Shown piece after piece: positions 27,795-36,272 of a stretch of 64,000 nucleotides of DNA. Under the pieces are notes generated by a model. The model was not told the DNA's origin, did not search any database, and saw only the letters and a list, made by a program, of their open reading frames with translations. The stretch comes from CBDEVH01 sp965243565 (lineage in GTDB: Bacteria > Pseudomonadota > Gammaproteobacteria > Tethybacterales > Persebacteraceae). The position numbers and the translations under genes were made by a program. Each line of letters opens with the position of its first letter. Positions within the stretch are counted from its first letter, which is position 1. Location of the stretch: positions 434,001-498,000 of the forward strand of contig OZ251571.1 in NCBI GenBank assembly GCA_965243565.1. The letters run 5' to 3'.

Positions 27795-28823
27795 ATGAAA
27801 ACAATAAACTTTACTCAAACATTAACTGCCTTATGTGCTGGGCGAGACCTTTGTGATGACGAAATGCGTTGGACAATGCAGCAAATTTTTTCGGGAGAAT
27901 GGAGCACGGCTCAAATCAGTGCTATCATTGTTGCTCTTAAAATAAAAGGTGAAAAAACCAACGAAATTGCGGTTGCTGCCCAAGTCATGCGTCAATTAGC
28001 GATACCTGTACCACTCAGCGATGAAGAAAAAAACAATACCATAGACACCTGTGGTACTGGGGGAGACGGCACCAAAACATTTAACGTATCAACCACCGTA
28101 TCCTTTGTGGTAGCGGCAGCGGGTGTGCGTGTTGCCAAGCATGGCAATCGTGCTATGTCGAGCTCAAGCGGCAGTTCGGACGTATTAGAAGCATTGGGCG
28201 TATCGCACACCAGCACACCCGAAAAAACAGCGGCATTAATTCGCGAAATTGGCATTGGTTTTATGTTTGCGCCCAACCATCACAGTGCGATGAAACACGC
28301 CGCCCCGGTCCGTAAAGAGCTAGGCATTCGCACTTTATTTAATTTATTAGGCCCCTTATCCAACCCCGCTGGTATTCGCCGTCAGGTAGTCGGTGTTTTT
28401 TCGCCTGATTTATTACTACCCTATGCCCAAACATTAATGAAACTAGGGTCCAAGCGAGTATGGGTAGTGCACGGCAGTGGTATGGACGAAATAAGCATTA
28501 GTGCTACCACTGACATTGCCGAATTAAAACAAGGCATAATAACACGCTTTACCATTGCCCCCGAAGACTTTGGTTTGGTGCGATCACCCGTTACAGCCAT
28601 TCAAGTGGCATCAATTGACGACTCAAAAGCGATGATGTTATCTGTATTAAACGATGAAAAAGGTGCAGCTCGTGACATTGTCCTCATCAACGCTGCGGCT
28701 GCATTGGTGGTAGCAGATAAAGTTAGCACTCTACAAGAAGGCATTGAAATTGCCACTAATATTATTACCAGTGGCAAAGCCCGTCAAAAACTAGACCAAT
28801 TTATTATCGCCACCAATGCTTGA
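27795..28823 (+). CDS. trpD: Anthranilate phosphoribosyltransferase
   Basis: This 342-residue enzyme attaches PRPP ribose-phosphate to anthranilate, the second step of tryptophan synthesis. The PRPP site is DTCGTGGDGTKTFNVST near 77-93, followed by KHGNRAMSSSSGSSDVLEALG and the anthranilate-site segment FMFAPNHHSAMKHAAPVRKELG. No glutamine amidotransferase domain is fused. It starts 15 bases after gor and overlaps trpC by eight bases, so gor-trpD-trpC may be one transcript. Confidence 0.96.
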   Translation: MKTINFTQTLTALCAGRDLCDDEMRWTMQQIFSGEWSTAQISAIIVALKIKGEKTNEIAVAAQVMRQLAIPVPLSDEEKNNTIDTCGTGGDGTKTFNVSTTVSFVVAAAGVRVAKHGNRAMSSSSGSSDVLEALGVSHTSTPEKTAALIREIGIGFMFAPNHHSAMKHAAPVRKELGIRTLFNLLGPLSNPAGIRRQVVGVFSPDLLLPYAQTLMKLGSKRVWVVHGSGMDEISISATTDIAELKQGIITRFTIAPEDFGLVRSPVTAIQVASIDDSKAMMLSVLNDEKGAARDIVLINAAAALVVADKVSTLQEGIEIATNIITSGKARQKLDQFIIATNA

Positions 28824-29604
28824 TATATTAGAACAAATCACCCAAGACAAACGTCAGCAAGTCAGCGCTCAAATAGCGCAAACCAGCTTAAAAAGCATCC
28901 GTGAGCAAGCAATAGCACAGCCTGCAACACGGGGTTTTGAAGCAGCACTGCGACACGCTAGCCAAAACAAGCGTTTTCCGGTCATTGCCGAAATCAAGCG
29001 AAAAAGTCCCAGCAAAGGCGTATTATGTGATCCTTTTGACGTTGTAGCCATTGCCAAAGCTTACGAGCAAAACGGGGCGGCTTGTCTATCTGTATTAACT
29101 GACGAGCCTTATTTTGGTGGAACTGCCGATGATTTAATCACTGCTAGAAACACCTGTAACTTACCTATTTTGCGTAAAGACTTTATGCTGTGTGATTGGC
29201 AAATATATGAATCACGAGCTTATGGTGCAGATGCCATATTACTCATTGTTGCTATCCTTGACAAAAAAACCATAGCTGAACTAGCCCAGATAGCCATATC
29301 ATTGGGCATGAGTATATTGATAGAAGTACACAATCAAGCACAAATGGACATTGCATTATCTATACCCGATGGCATGATAGGCATTAACAACCGAAATTTA
29401 AAAACTTTTCAAACCGACTTGCAAACCACGGTACAATTATTACCACAAGCTCACGCCAAGCACCGTTTTGTCATATCCGAAAGTGGTATTTCTACCAGAT
29501 CCGACATCAAACAAATGCAAAATGCGGGGGCAGATGCCTTTTTAATAGGCGAATCCGTTGTTAATAACCCGATCTGCGGCTTACAAAATTTATTTATTGA
29601 ATAA
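28816..29604 (+). CDS. trpC: Indole-3-glycerol-phosphate synthase
   Basis: A TIM-barrel enzyme of 262 residues closing the indole ring. AEIKRKSPSKG at about 54-64 holds the catalytic Glu and Lys, LRKDFM the second Lys, IGINNRNLKTF the Asn, and SESGIST the phosphate-binding Ser. No PRAI (trpF) domain is fused. It overlaps trpD, and ends the local trp pair; trpF, trpB and trpA must be elsewhere. Confidence 0.96.
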   Translation: MLDILEQITQDKRQQVSAQIAQTSLKSIREQAIAQPATRGFEAALRHASQNKRFPVIAEIKRKSPSKGVLCDPFDVVAIAKAYEQNGAACLSVLTDEPYFGGTADDLITARNTCNLPILRKDFMLCDWQIYESRAYGADAILLIVAILDKKTIAELAQIAISLGMSILIEVHNQAQMDIALSIPDGMIGINNRNLKTFQTDLQTTVQLLPQAHAKHRFVISESGISTRSDIKQMQNAGADAFLIGESVVNNPICGLQNLFIE

Positions 29605-29692
29605 AACGAAATTTTTCATTGAAAACAGCAAAAAACTCTCCCGCACCACAATGCAAACAAAAAGCACAGATGGAAATACTCTGGCGATTGGA

Positions 29693-30553
29693 CTACTCAG
29701 TCGTTGCTTTTAGTTTGGTGTAATCAACACCAATGTCTTTGACTTTAGTGTAATCATCTCCAAGCCATAAAAAAGACAAATCAGTCAGTGTGCCATCAGC
29801 ATGCATGTCGGCAACAATTTCGGCAATCGCCTCGTTTAGTTCTTTATCGCCTTTATCAATGGCGATTGCCAATGGCTCATAAAACAATGGAGGCTCAATA
29901 ATACGAAGAGGAGCACCTTCATAAATAGCCTCGGTGATGCGATTTATGTTACTAACAATGGCATCGACAGAGGGGTCTTTACTGCTGATTTTTTCTAGGA
30001 CAATGGAGGTTTCCATATGGGTGATTGAACCGGGCTTGATTCTAAATTTAAATTTAGGTCCTTTAGAAATTTTTAGCTTATGCGTAAGATATAAATAATT
30101 TGTGGTGTTGGGACTGGCAGCGATGATTTTTCCGTTTAAATCTTCTGGTTGTTGTGCTTTAGAATCTTGATGAACGCCAAGCCCAACAATTGTATAGTAA
30201 TAAATTGCAGCAAAATCTAGCACTTTAGCGCGGTCGTTAGTCGGGGTCATTGTGTTAATAGCAATATCCCATTTATTTTGCCAATTTCCAGCAACAATAA
30301 CACTCCATTTAGGGTGAACAAACTCTACTTTTACGCCCAATCGTTTTGCAATTTCCTTTGCAACATCAACATCAAACCCTTCTAATTGGTCGGTTTCTGG
30401 ATTAATAAAAGACAGCGGATTAAAAGCATCATCATTGGCAACAACCATCGTTTTCGTTGACATAATACGGTCAAAAACCTCACCCGCAAAAGCGTGCGGC
30501 GTAACGGCTATAGTCATGCTGATGATACTAGCAAGAACGGATTTATAGTACAT
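29693..30553 (-). CDS. Periplasmic amino-acid-type substrate-binding protein, copy 2
   Basis: A family 3 extracellular solute-binding protein of 286 residues with a Sec signal peptide (cleavage likely after AFA, residue 23). Typical motifs are NPETDQLEGFDVDVAKEIAKRLG and WDIAINTMTPTNDRAKVLDF. It is a tandem paralogue of the gene 4 bases upstream: both ends are almost identical, while the middle (about 150-215), which would line the ligand cleft, has diverged. No permease or ATPase genes are present, so it either uses a transporter coded elsewhere or serves another purpose such as sensing. The ligand cannot be named. Confidence 0.87.
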   Translation of the reverse strand: MYYKSVLASIISMTIAVTPHAFAGEVFDRIMSTKTMVVANDDAFNPLSFINPETDQLEGFDVDVAKEIAKRLGVKVEFVHPKWSVIVAGNWQNKWDIAINTMTPTNDRAKVLDFAAIYYYTIVGLGVHQDSKAQQPEDLNGKIIAASPNTTNYLYLTHKLKISKGPKFKFRIKPGSITHMETSIVLEKISSKDPSVDAIVSNINRITEAIYEGAPLRIIEPPLFYEPLAIAIDKGDKELNEAIAEIVADMHADGTLTDLSFLWLGDDYTKVKDIGVDYTKLKATTE

Positions 30554-30557
30554 TAGA

Positions 30558-31421
30558 CTACTCAGTATTTGCTTTTAGTTTGGTGTAATCAATACCGATA
30601 TCTTTGACTTTAGAGAAATCATCTCCAAACCATAAAAAAGACAAATCAGTCAGTGTGCCATCAGCATGCATGTTGGCAACAATTTCGGCAATCGCCTCGC
30701 TTAGTTCCTTATCGCCTTTATCAATGGCGATTGATAAAGGCTCATGATACAATGGACGCTCAATGATTCGAATAGGAGCACCTTCATAAACAACCTCGTT
30801 AAGGAAACTTATGTTACTAAGAAAGGCATCGACAGAGGGGTCTTTATTGATGATTTTTTTTAGGGCTTCGGTCTCAGGCATCTTGACGATTGAACCGGGC
30901 TTGATTCTAAATTTAAATCTAGGTCCTTGAGCAAGTTCTAACTTATGCTGAAGATATAAATCACCTGTGGTATCGGCGGGGACTGCTACGTTTTTCCCGT
31001 TTAAGTCTTCTGGTTTTAGTGCTTTAGAATCTCGATGAACTCCAAGCACAATAATTGTATAGTAATATATAGCGGCAAAATCTAGCACTTTAGCGCGTTC
31101 TACGGTCGGGGTCATTGTGTTAATAGCAATATCCCATTTATTTTGCCAATTTCCAGCAACAATAGTACTCCATTCAGGGTGAACATACTCTAGTTTTATA
31201 TCCCCCAATCGTTTTGCAATTTCCTTTGCAACATCAACATCAAACCCTTCTAATTGATTGGTTTCTGGATTCATAAAAGCCAGCGGCGGAAAATTATCGC
31301 TATTGGCAACAACCATCGTTTTCGTTGACATAATACGGTCATAAACCTCACCCGCAAAAGCGTGCGGCGTAACGGCTATAGCCATACTGATGATACTAGT
31401 AAGAACGGATTTATAGTACAT
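30558..31421 (-). CDS. Periplasmic amino-acid-type substrate-binding protein, copy 1
   Basis: A family 3 solute-binding protein of 287 residues with the same signal peptide layout as its downstream twin (AFA cleavage site near residue 23). It contains NPETNQLEGFDVDVAKEIAK and WDIAINTMTPTVERAKVLDF, and ends in the shared FLWFGDDFSKVKDIGIDY-type tail. A duplication produced the pair; substitutions cluster in the second half of the ligand lobe region. It follows the FdsB-like gene by 90 bases with no transporter subunits nearby. Confidence 0.87.
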   Translation of the reverse strand: MYYKSVLTSIISMAIAVTPHAFAGEVYDRIMSTKTMVVANSDNFPPLAFMNPETNQLEGFDVDVAKEIAKRLGDIKLEYVHPEWSTIVAGNWQNKWDIAINTMTPTVERAKVLDFAAIYYYTIIVLGVHRDSKALKPEDLNGKNVAVPADTTGDLYLQHKLELAQGPRFKFRIKPGSIVKMPETEALKKIINKDPSVDAFLSNISFLNEVVYEGAPIRIIERPLYHEPLSIAIDKGDKELSEAIAEIVANMHADGTLTDLSFLWFGDDFSKVKDIGIDYTKLKANTE

Positions 31422-31511
31422 GGTATTGTTTTCTAAATAGATGTGAAAGTTATATTAGCATATCATTGTAGCAGACGTAATTTTTTTAGCGAAGCGAAAA
31501 AAGTGAGGGAG

Positions 31512-33209
31512 TTAAGTCGTCTTAGAAATTTCGTGTGGAAAGTGTTTTACAACGCAACGAATAGGGTTGGGGGCTGCTTGTCCTAGTCCGCAAATAGAGG
31601 CATCTTGCATGGCACGGGATAAGTCTTCTAGTAATGAGATGTCCCATACTGCTGCTTCCATTAACTGGCTGGCTTTTTCCGTGCCTACACGACACGGTGT
31701 GCATTGCCCACAGGATTCATCGGCAAAAAAGCGCATCATGTTGATTGCGGCAGATTTTGCAGTGTCTTTGTCCGATAGTACAATGATAGCGGCAGAACCA
31801 ATAAAGCAGTTGCTGTCAAATTGTTGTATGGTGTCAAAATCTAAAGGTACGTCGTTGGCAGATGCAGGTAGTATTCCGCCAGAAGCACCGCCGGGTAAGT
31901 AGGCATAAAATTGATGTCCAAGTAGCATTCCACCACAATATTCGTCAATGAGCTCTTTTATGGTTATGCCAGCGGGGGCGAGATGTACGCCGGGGTTGGC
32001 AACACGTCCTGATACGGAGAATGATCGCAACCCTTTTCTGCCGTTGCGTCCGGCTTGCGTAAAGAAAGCTTTGCCTTTTTGGAGGATTTCTGGTATCCAA
32101 TGTAAGGTTTCCATATTGTGTTCTAGGGTGGGGCGGTTAAATACCCCGATTTCAGCAACGTAGGGTGGGCGTAAACGTGGCTCACCTCGCTTGCCTTCAA
32201 TGGATTCGATCATGGAGGATTCTTCGCCGCATATATAAGCACCTGCTCCCCGCCGTAAGATGATGTTGGGTGAGGCAAAGCTGGCGTTGTCGCATAAAAG
32301 CGATAGCTCGTGTTCAAGGGCTTGGCGGCAACCGTGGTATTCGTCACGTAAATAGATATAGATTTGTTTAGCACCGACTACCCAAGCACTGATGAGCGCG
32401 CCTTCTATAAATTGGTGCGGTTTTTGTTCGAGGTAATAACGGTCTTTAAAGGTGCCGGGTTCGCCTTCGTCAATGTTAACGGCGAGTATTTTATCGCCTT
32501 GTTGCTGACGTACGATTTGCCATTTACGACCAACGGGAAAGCCTGCCCCACCTAAACCACGGAGTCCAGATTGGCTGATTTCGTCTATGATATTATCGAC
32601 TGTATGCTCGCCGTTTAGGCAGGCTTGATAAATGCTATAGCCGCCTTGTTGTTTATAGTCTTGTAGTGTTTGCACAGCGGGTACAACGGCACGGGTTTGT
32701 TTATTGTCAATGGCGGTGTTGACGGAGTCAACAGTGGCGTTTTCGATGGCGTTTTGCCCGACTACAGCAACAGGAGCACAGGCACAACGCCCCACACAGG
32801 GTGCGGTTTTTATGCGAATATTATCGCCGTGTTGGCTTTTGAGGGTGTTTAGGAGCTCGTTGGCACCAGCCATTTCGCATGATAGTGAGTCGCATATGCG
32901 TACAGTAATAGAAGCAGGCGGTGTTTCGTTCTCACGGACGACATCAAAGTGGTGATAAAAAGTGGCGACTTCATAGACGGCTGCCATGGATAGATTCATT
33001 AGTTCCGCCAGTGCTGCTAAATGCCCAGCGTCTAAATAACCGTGTGCATCTTGCAAGCAGTGTAGGTTTTCGATGAGGTTATCTTTGGCAATAGAGGCTG
33101 TGCCTATCCATTGTGCTACCTGCACTCGATTGCTTTCGCTAACAATACGACCTTTGGGTTTGTTTTTTCCCTTTTGTCGTTTAAATTCTATTGGTTTTGT
33201 TTCACTCAT
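31512..33209 (-). CDS. fdsB: NuoE-NuoF fusion flavoprotein, FdsB-like formate dehydrogenase beta subunit
   Basis: A 565-residue fusion. Residues about 25-160 form a thioredoxin-like [2Fe-2S] domain with Cys106, Cys111, Cys138 and Cys142. Residues about 190-560 are a NuoF-type FMN/NAD diaphorase: GLRGLGGAGFPVGRKW (NADH/FMN), GAGAYICGEESSMIESIEGK, and the [4Fe-4S] cysteines of DESCGQCTPCRVGT and CGLGQ. The ending NPIRCVVKHFPHEI and LPGGASGGILPAS resemble FdsB of NAD-dependent formate dehydrogenases more than complex I NuoF. No catalytic FdsA, FdsG or FdsD gene is adjacent, so it may partner a distant subunit. A hydrogenase or complex I role is possible but less likely. Confidence 0.8.
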   Translation of the reverse strand: MSETKPIEFKRQKGKNKPKGRIVSESNRVQVAQWIGTASIAKDNLIENLHCLQDAHGYLDAGHLAALAELMNLSMAAVYEVATFYHHFDVVRENETPPASITVRICDSLSCEMAGANELLNTLKSQHGDNIRIKTAPCVGRCACAPVAVVGQNAIENATVDSVNTAIDNKQTRAVVPAVQTLQDYKQQGGYSIYQACLNGEHTVDNIIDEISQSGLRGLGGAGFPVGRKWQIVRQQQGDKILAVNIDEGEPGTFKDRYYLEQKPHQFIEGALISAWVVGAKQIYIYLRDEYHGCRQALEHELSLLCDNASFASPNIILRRGAGAYICGEESSMIESIEGKRGEPRLRPPYVAEIGVFNRPTLEHNMETLHWIPEILQKGKAFFTQAGRNGRKGLRSFSVSGRVANPGVHLAPAGITIKELIDEYCGGMLLGHQFYAYLPGGASGGILPASANDVPLDFDTIQQFDSNCFIGSAAIIVLSDKDTAKSAAINMMRFFADESCGQCTPCRVGTEKASQLMEAAVWDISLLEDLSRAMQDASICGLGQAAPNPIRCVVKHFPHEISKTT

Positions 33210-33334
33210 AATTTTTATTTCTCGGTGAGATTATACCGATTTTACACGCCAATTAATTTTTATAAATATAAAAGTTTTATGGGTTGTATCGTTGATTATC
33301 AAGCGTGTGATTGATTGGTTATCAAACCTGTAGA

Positions 33335-35152
33335 ATGGCTTCTATGTCTTCAAAAAAATCTTCTTTTTCTACGCTTCTTGATTTTCTGCCATATTTATGG
33401 CCCCCCGTTACTGACCCACAGCATAGTATGATTAAAAAACGCATTTTAATCAGTGTGTTTTTACTTGTTTTACAAAAAATAATAACGGTGCTTGTGCCTT
33501 TATTTTATGGTGAAGCGGTGGACATAGTGGCAAAGGAAAATTTTGTGTTTACGGGGTTGTTGGCGGTTTTAGGAGCGTATGCTGGGGCGCGCTTGCTTCA
33601 ACAAGTTTTTGACGAACTAAAATATTTTGTGTTTGCTCGAGTGGCACAACAGGCTATACGCAATTTTGCATTAAAGGTCTATCGGCATTTGCATGCTTTG
33701 TCTTTGAGTTTTCATCTTGAGCGGCAAACGGGTGGTGTCTCACGCGTTATCGAACGCGGGACTAAAAGCATAGAATTTTTACTGACATTTTTATTGTTTA
33801 GTATTGCCCCTACGCTGTTAGAAATTATCTTGGTATGTGCTATTTTTGCAGTGTTATTTGGCTGGAAAATCTCATTAATTGCGTTTGTGATGATTGGCGG
33901 TTATGCGGTTTATACGATTGTCGTAACCGAATGGCGGATTAAATTCAGACGACAAATGAATGATTACGATAAAAAGGCGAATGCCCATGCGGTGGATAGC
34001 TTGCTTAATTATGAGACGGTTAAATATTTTAATGCAGAGGATATTGAGGCTGCGCGTTATAACCAACAAATGCAGCTTTATGAAAATGCAGCGGTTAAAA
34101 ACCGCACATCGCTGTCATTGCTAAATATAGGACAAGGCGTTATTATTGGCACGGGTATTTTTATTATTATGTCAATGGCGGGTTATGGTGTAAGCGATGG
34201 CTCTTATTCGATTGGTTTATTTGCGGCTATTAATATGTATTTATTGCAGCTGTACCTACCGCTTAATTTTTTAGGCACGGTGTACCGCGAGATCAGACAA
34301 GCACTGACCGATATGGAGGAGATGTTTGTATTATTAAACCAACCGCAGGATATTATAGACAAACCAAATGCACCTGATATATCAATTAAACATGCTTGTG
34401 TGCGGTTTGATGATGTCTGTTTTTCTTATGGTAGAGGGCTTAATAATACGCTTGATAAGGTTTCTTTTACGGTTGAGGGGGGCGAAAAAATAGCAGTAGT
34501 AGGGGCATCAGGGGCAGGTAAGTCAACTATTACGAGATTACTTTATCGTTTTTATGATCCAAGTGCAGGGCGTATTTGCATTGATGATAATGATATTCGT
34601 GATTTTTCGCAGCAATCTGTACGGCGATTGATTGGGGTAGTGCCACAAGACACTGTTTTGTTTAATGATACGTTAAGGCATAATATTCTTTACGGAAATC
34701 CACAAGCAAGCGAGAAGGCTCTCAATGAGGCGATTCGTTCTGCTGAAATTGAAGATTTTATTGCATCACTCCCAGAAGGTTTAAATACAATGGTGGGCGA
34801 AAGAGGGCTAAAACTATCTGGGGGCGAAAAACAACGAGTCTCAATAGCACGGGTTATTTTAAAGCAGCCTGCTATTTATGTTTTTGACGAAGCAACCAGT
34901 GCGCTTGATTCTAATACCGAAAGATTGGTACAACAATCGTTGGATGCTATTTCAAAGTCGCGTACAACCATCACTATTGCCCATCGCTTGTCAACCATTA
35001 TTCACGCCGATAAAATCATAGTATTAGATGAGGGTAAGATTGTGGAGGTTGGAACTCACGATAGTTTGCTTGAAAAAAACGAACGATATGCCGCCTTATG
35101 GAAGTATCAAAAAAAACAGCAAGATGTTCAATTAATCCAAGCAAGCGCGTAA
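33335..35152 (+). CDS. Atm1/HMT-type ABC exporter (fused permease and ATPase)
   Basis: A half-transporter of about 605 residues with six membrane helices (about 30-330) and a C-terminal ATPase. Walker A is GASGAGKST, the signature LSGGEKQRVSIAR, Walker B IYVFDEATSALD, and the H-loop IAHRLST. The N-terminal PYLWP...MIKKRI segment and overall sequence resemble Atm1-like proteins, which export glutathione-bound metals or sulfur species. I prefer the ATG at 33335 (or 33344) to the upstream TTG at 33311. It is convergent with znuA and their ends overlap by 21 bases. Confidence 0.88.
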   Translation: MASMSSKKSSFSTLLDFLPYLWPPVTDPQHSMIKKRILISVFLLVLQKIITVLVPLFYGEAVDIVAKENFVFTGLLAVLGAYAGARLLQQVFDELKYFVFARVAQQAIRNFALKVYRHLHALSLSFHLERQTGGVSRVIERGTKSIEFLLTFLLFSIAPTLLEIILVCAIFAVLFGWKISLIAFVMIGGYAVYTIVVTEWRIKFRRQMNDYDKKANAHAVDSLLNYETVKYFNAEDIEAARYNQQMQLYENAAVKNRTSLSLLNIGQGVIIGTGIFIIMSMAGYGVSDGSYSIGLFAAINMYLLQLYLPLNFLGTVYREIRQALTDMEEMFVLLNQPQDIIDKPNAPDISIKHACVRFDDVCFSYGRGLNNTLDKVSFTVEGGEKIAVVGASGAGKSTITRLLYRFYDPSAGRICIDDNDIRDFSQQSVRRLIGVVPQDTVLFNDTLRHNILYGNPQASEKALNEAIRSAEIEDFIASLPEGLNTMVGERGLKLSGGEKQRVSIARVILKQPAIYVFDEATSALDSNTERLVQQSLDAISKSRTTITIAHRLSTIIHADKIIVLDEGKIVEVGTHDSLLEKNERYAALWKYQKKQQDVQLIQASA

Positions 35153-36028
35153 TTGCTTTGTCATTTGTCGCATTAATTTAAAATACAGTTCAGCACCCGC
35201 ATTAATATCGGCTCCCAATGGGTCTAACAAGTAAATGTGCTGGGGATTGTCGATAATGGCATCCATCATTTTTCGGGGTAGTTGTGGTTCAATAAAAGCA
35301 CAGCGGATGCCACTATCATTGATTAATTGGCGTATGGTCTGAATACGGTTTGCTGATGCAGGGATGGCAGTGCTGTGATATATCGCAATACCTTGTTGCA
35401 AATTGAAGTGTTTTTCAAAATATTGGTAGGCATCGTGTAGTACGACATAAGGTTTTTGTTGGTTGGGCGTGAGGGTACTGGCAAGTTCGGTGTGGAGTTT
35501 ATTTAGACGGCTACGCAATGCGATGGCATTGTTTTTGTATAAGGTGGCGTGTTGGGGGTAGTGTTGAGTAACAATTTCTTGTATATGCCGAACGATGATT
35601 TTTGCATTATTAATGTCTAACCATAAATGCGGATCTATGGCACGTTTGTTATCATTGTGGTGGGCATCATCGTCATCATTATGCGTATGCAGTGTTCGCA
35701 ATGGATACGTTTGTAACAATGCAAATTCGCTAATGCGATAGCCATTATTATTGAGAGCAGCAGGGATAAAAAATTCGTAATTATTGTCGATATAAAAAAC
35801 GCTATCGGCAGTATGCAATAAGCGGCGTTGTGATGGCTTCAAGATCATGCGATGGGGCGATTTTTTGTCTTGTACCAACAAATGAACGGTATGTGTATCA
35901 CCAATAATAGCTTGAACCAAAGAGTGCAATGGCTTTATGCTAACGACAATATCAGCTGTTTGTGCAGATAAATAAGGCGTAAATAGCACTAATAATAATA
36001 AAATTTGATGCTTGGCAACGTTTTTCAT
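35132..36028 (-). CDS. znuA: Zinc ABC transporter substrate-binding protein
   Basis: The periplasmic zinc-binding component of ZnuABC, 298 residues with a Sec signal (about 1-22). Zinc ligands His59 (KSPHRMILKPS), His134 (DPHLWLD) and His198 (VLHDAYQYF) are in place, and the characteristic flexible acidic/histidine loop (HTHNDDDDAHHNDN, about 114-127) lies between the first two. The loop is short relative to E. coli ZnuA. Its membrane and ATPase partners (znuC, znuB) and the regulator zur are 19 kb away, beyond the duplicated autotransporter genes. No copy of the zur palindrome was seen in front of this gene. Confidence 0.95.
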   Translation of the reverse strand: MKNVAKHQILLLLVLFTPYLSAQTADIVVSIKPLHSLVQAIIGDTHTVHLLVQDKKSPHRMILKPSQRRLLHTADSVFYIDNNYEFFIPAALNNNGYRISEFALLQTYPLRTLHTHNDDDDAHHNDNKRAIDPHLWLDINNAKIIVRHIQEIVTQHYPQHATLYKNNAIALRSRLNKLHTELASTLTPNQQKPYVVLHDAYQYFEKHFNLQQGIAIYHSTAIPASANRIQTIRQLINDSGIRCAFIEPQLPRKMMDAIIDNPQHIYLLDPLGADINAGAELYFKLMRQMTKQLRACLD

Positions 36029-36272
36029 GGTGAAAATAAGTAAATAAAGATTAAAATAGAATCATTAATTATAATAGAATTGTTAACTATTTAAATGGTG
36101 CGTTAAAAAATTAGTGGTTTTTTTAAGATTTGTCTTGCATAAATCTCTCTAAAAATCTCTAATATCTCTAATATCTCTAATTATTCTGTTACAATTCTGG
36201 ATTACTAAAGTTAAAAAAATTAAGCATATGGTATTGCCGAGTTTCTAATATATAAAAATAAATATAAAAATT
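36029..36272. promoter_or_regulatory. Intergenic region with ATCTCTAAT tandem repeats upstream of giant autotransporter 1
   Basis: 244 very AT-rich bases between the divergent znuA and autotransporter genes. At about 36141-36181 there is a run of nine-base ATCTCTAAT units (three perfect, plus degenerate ones). TTACAA at 36189-36194 and TAAAAA at 36212-36217, 17 bases apart, could be a promoter; this is weak. No Shine-Dalgarno sequence precedes the ATG at 36273. The homologous region before the second gene carries a longer repeat run. The segment from 36100 marks the left edge of the 9.3-kb tandem duplication. Confidence 0.45.

Noticed and set aside
36029..36060. Zur-type palindrome in front of znuA
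   Set aside because: No sequence related to the GCTACAnTGTAGC palindrome was found; the region is merely AT-rich.
36141..36181. CRISPR-like short repeats
   Set aside because: Units are nine bases and directly adjacent, without spacers or cas genes.
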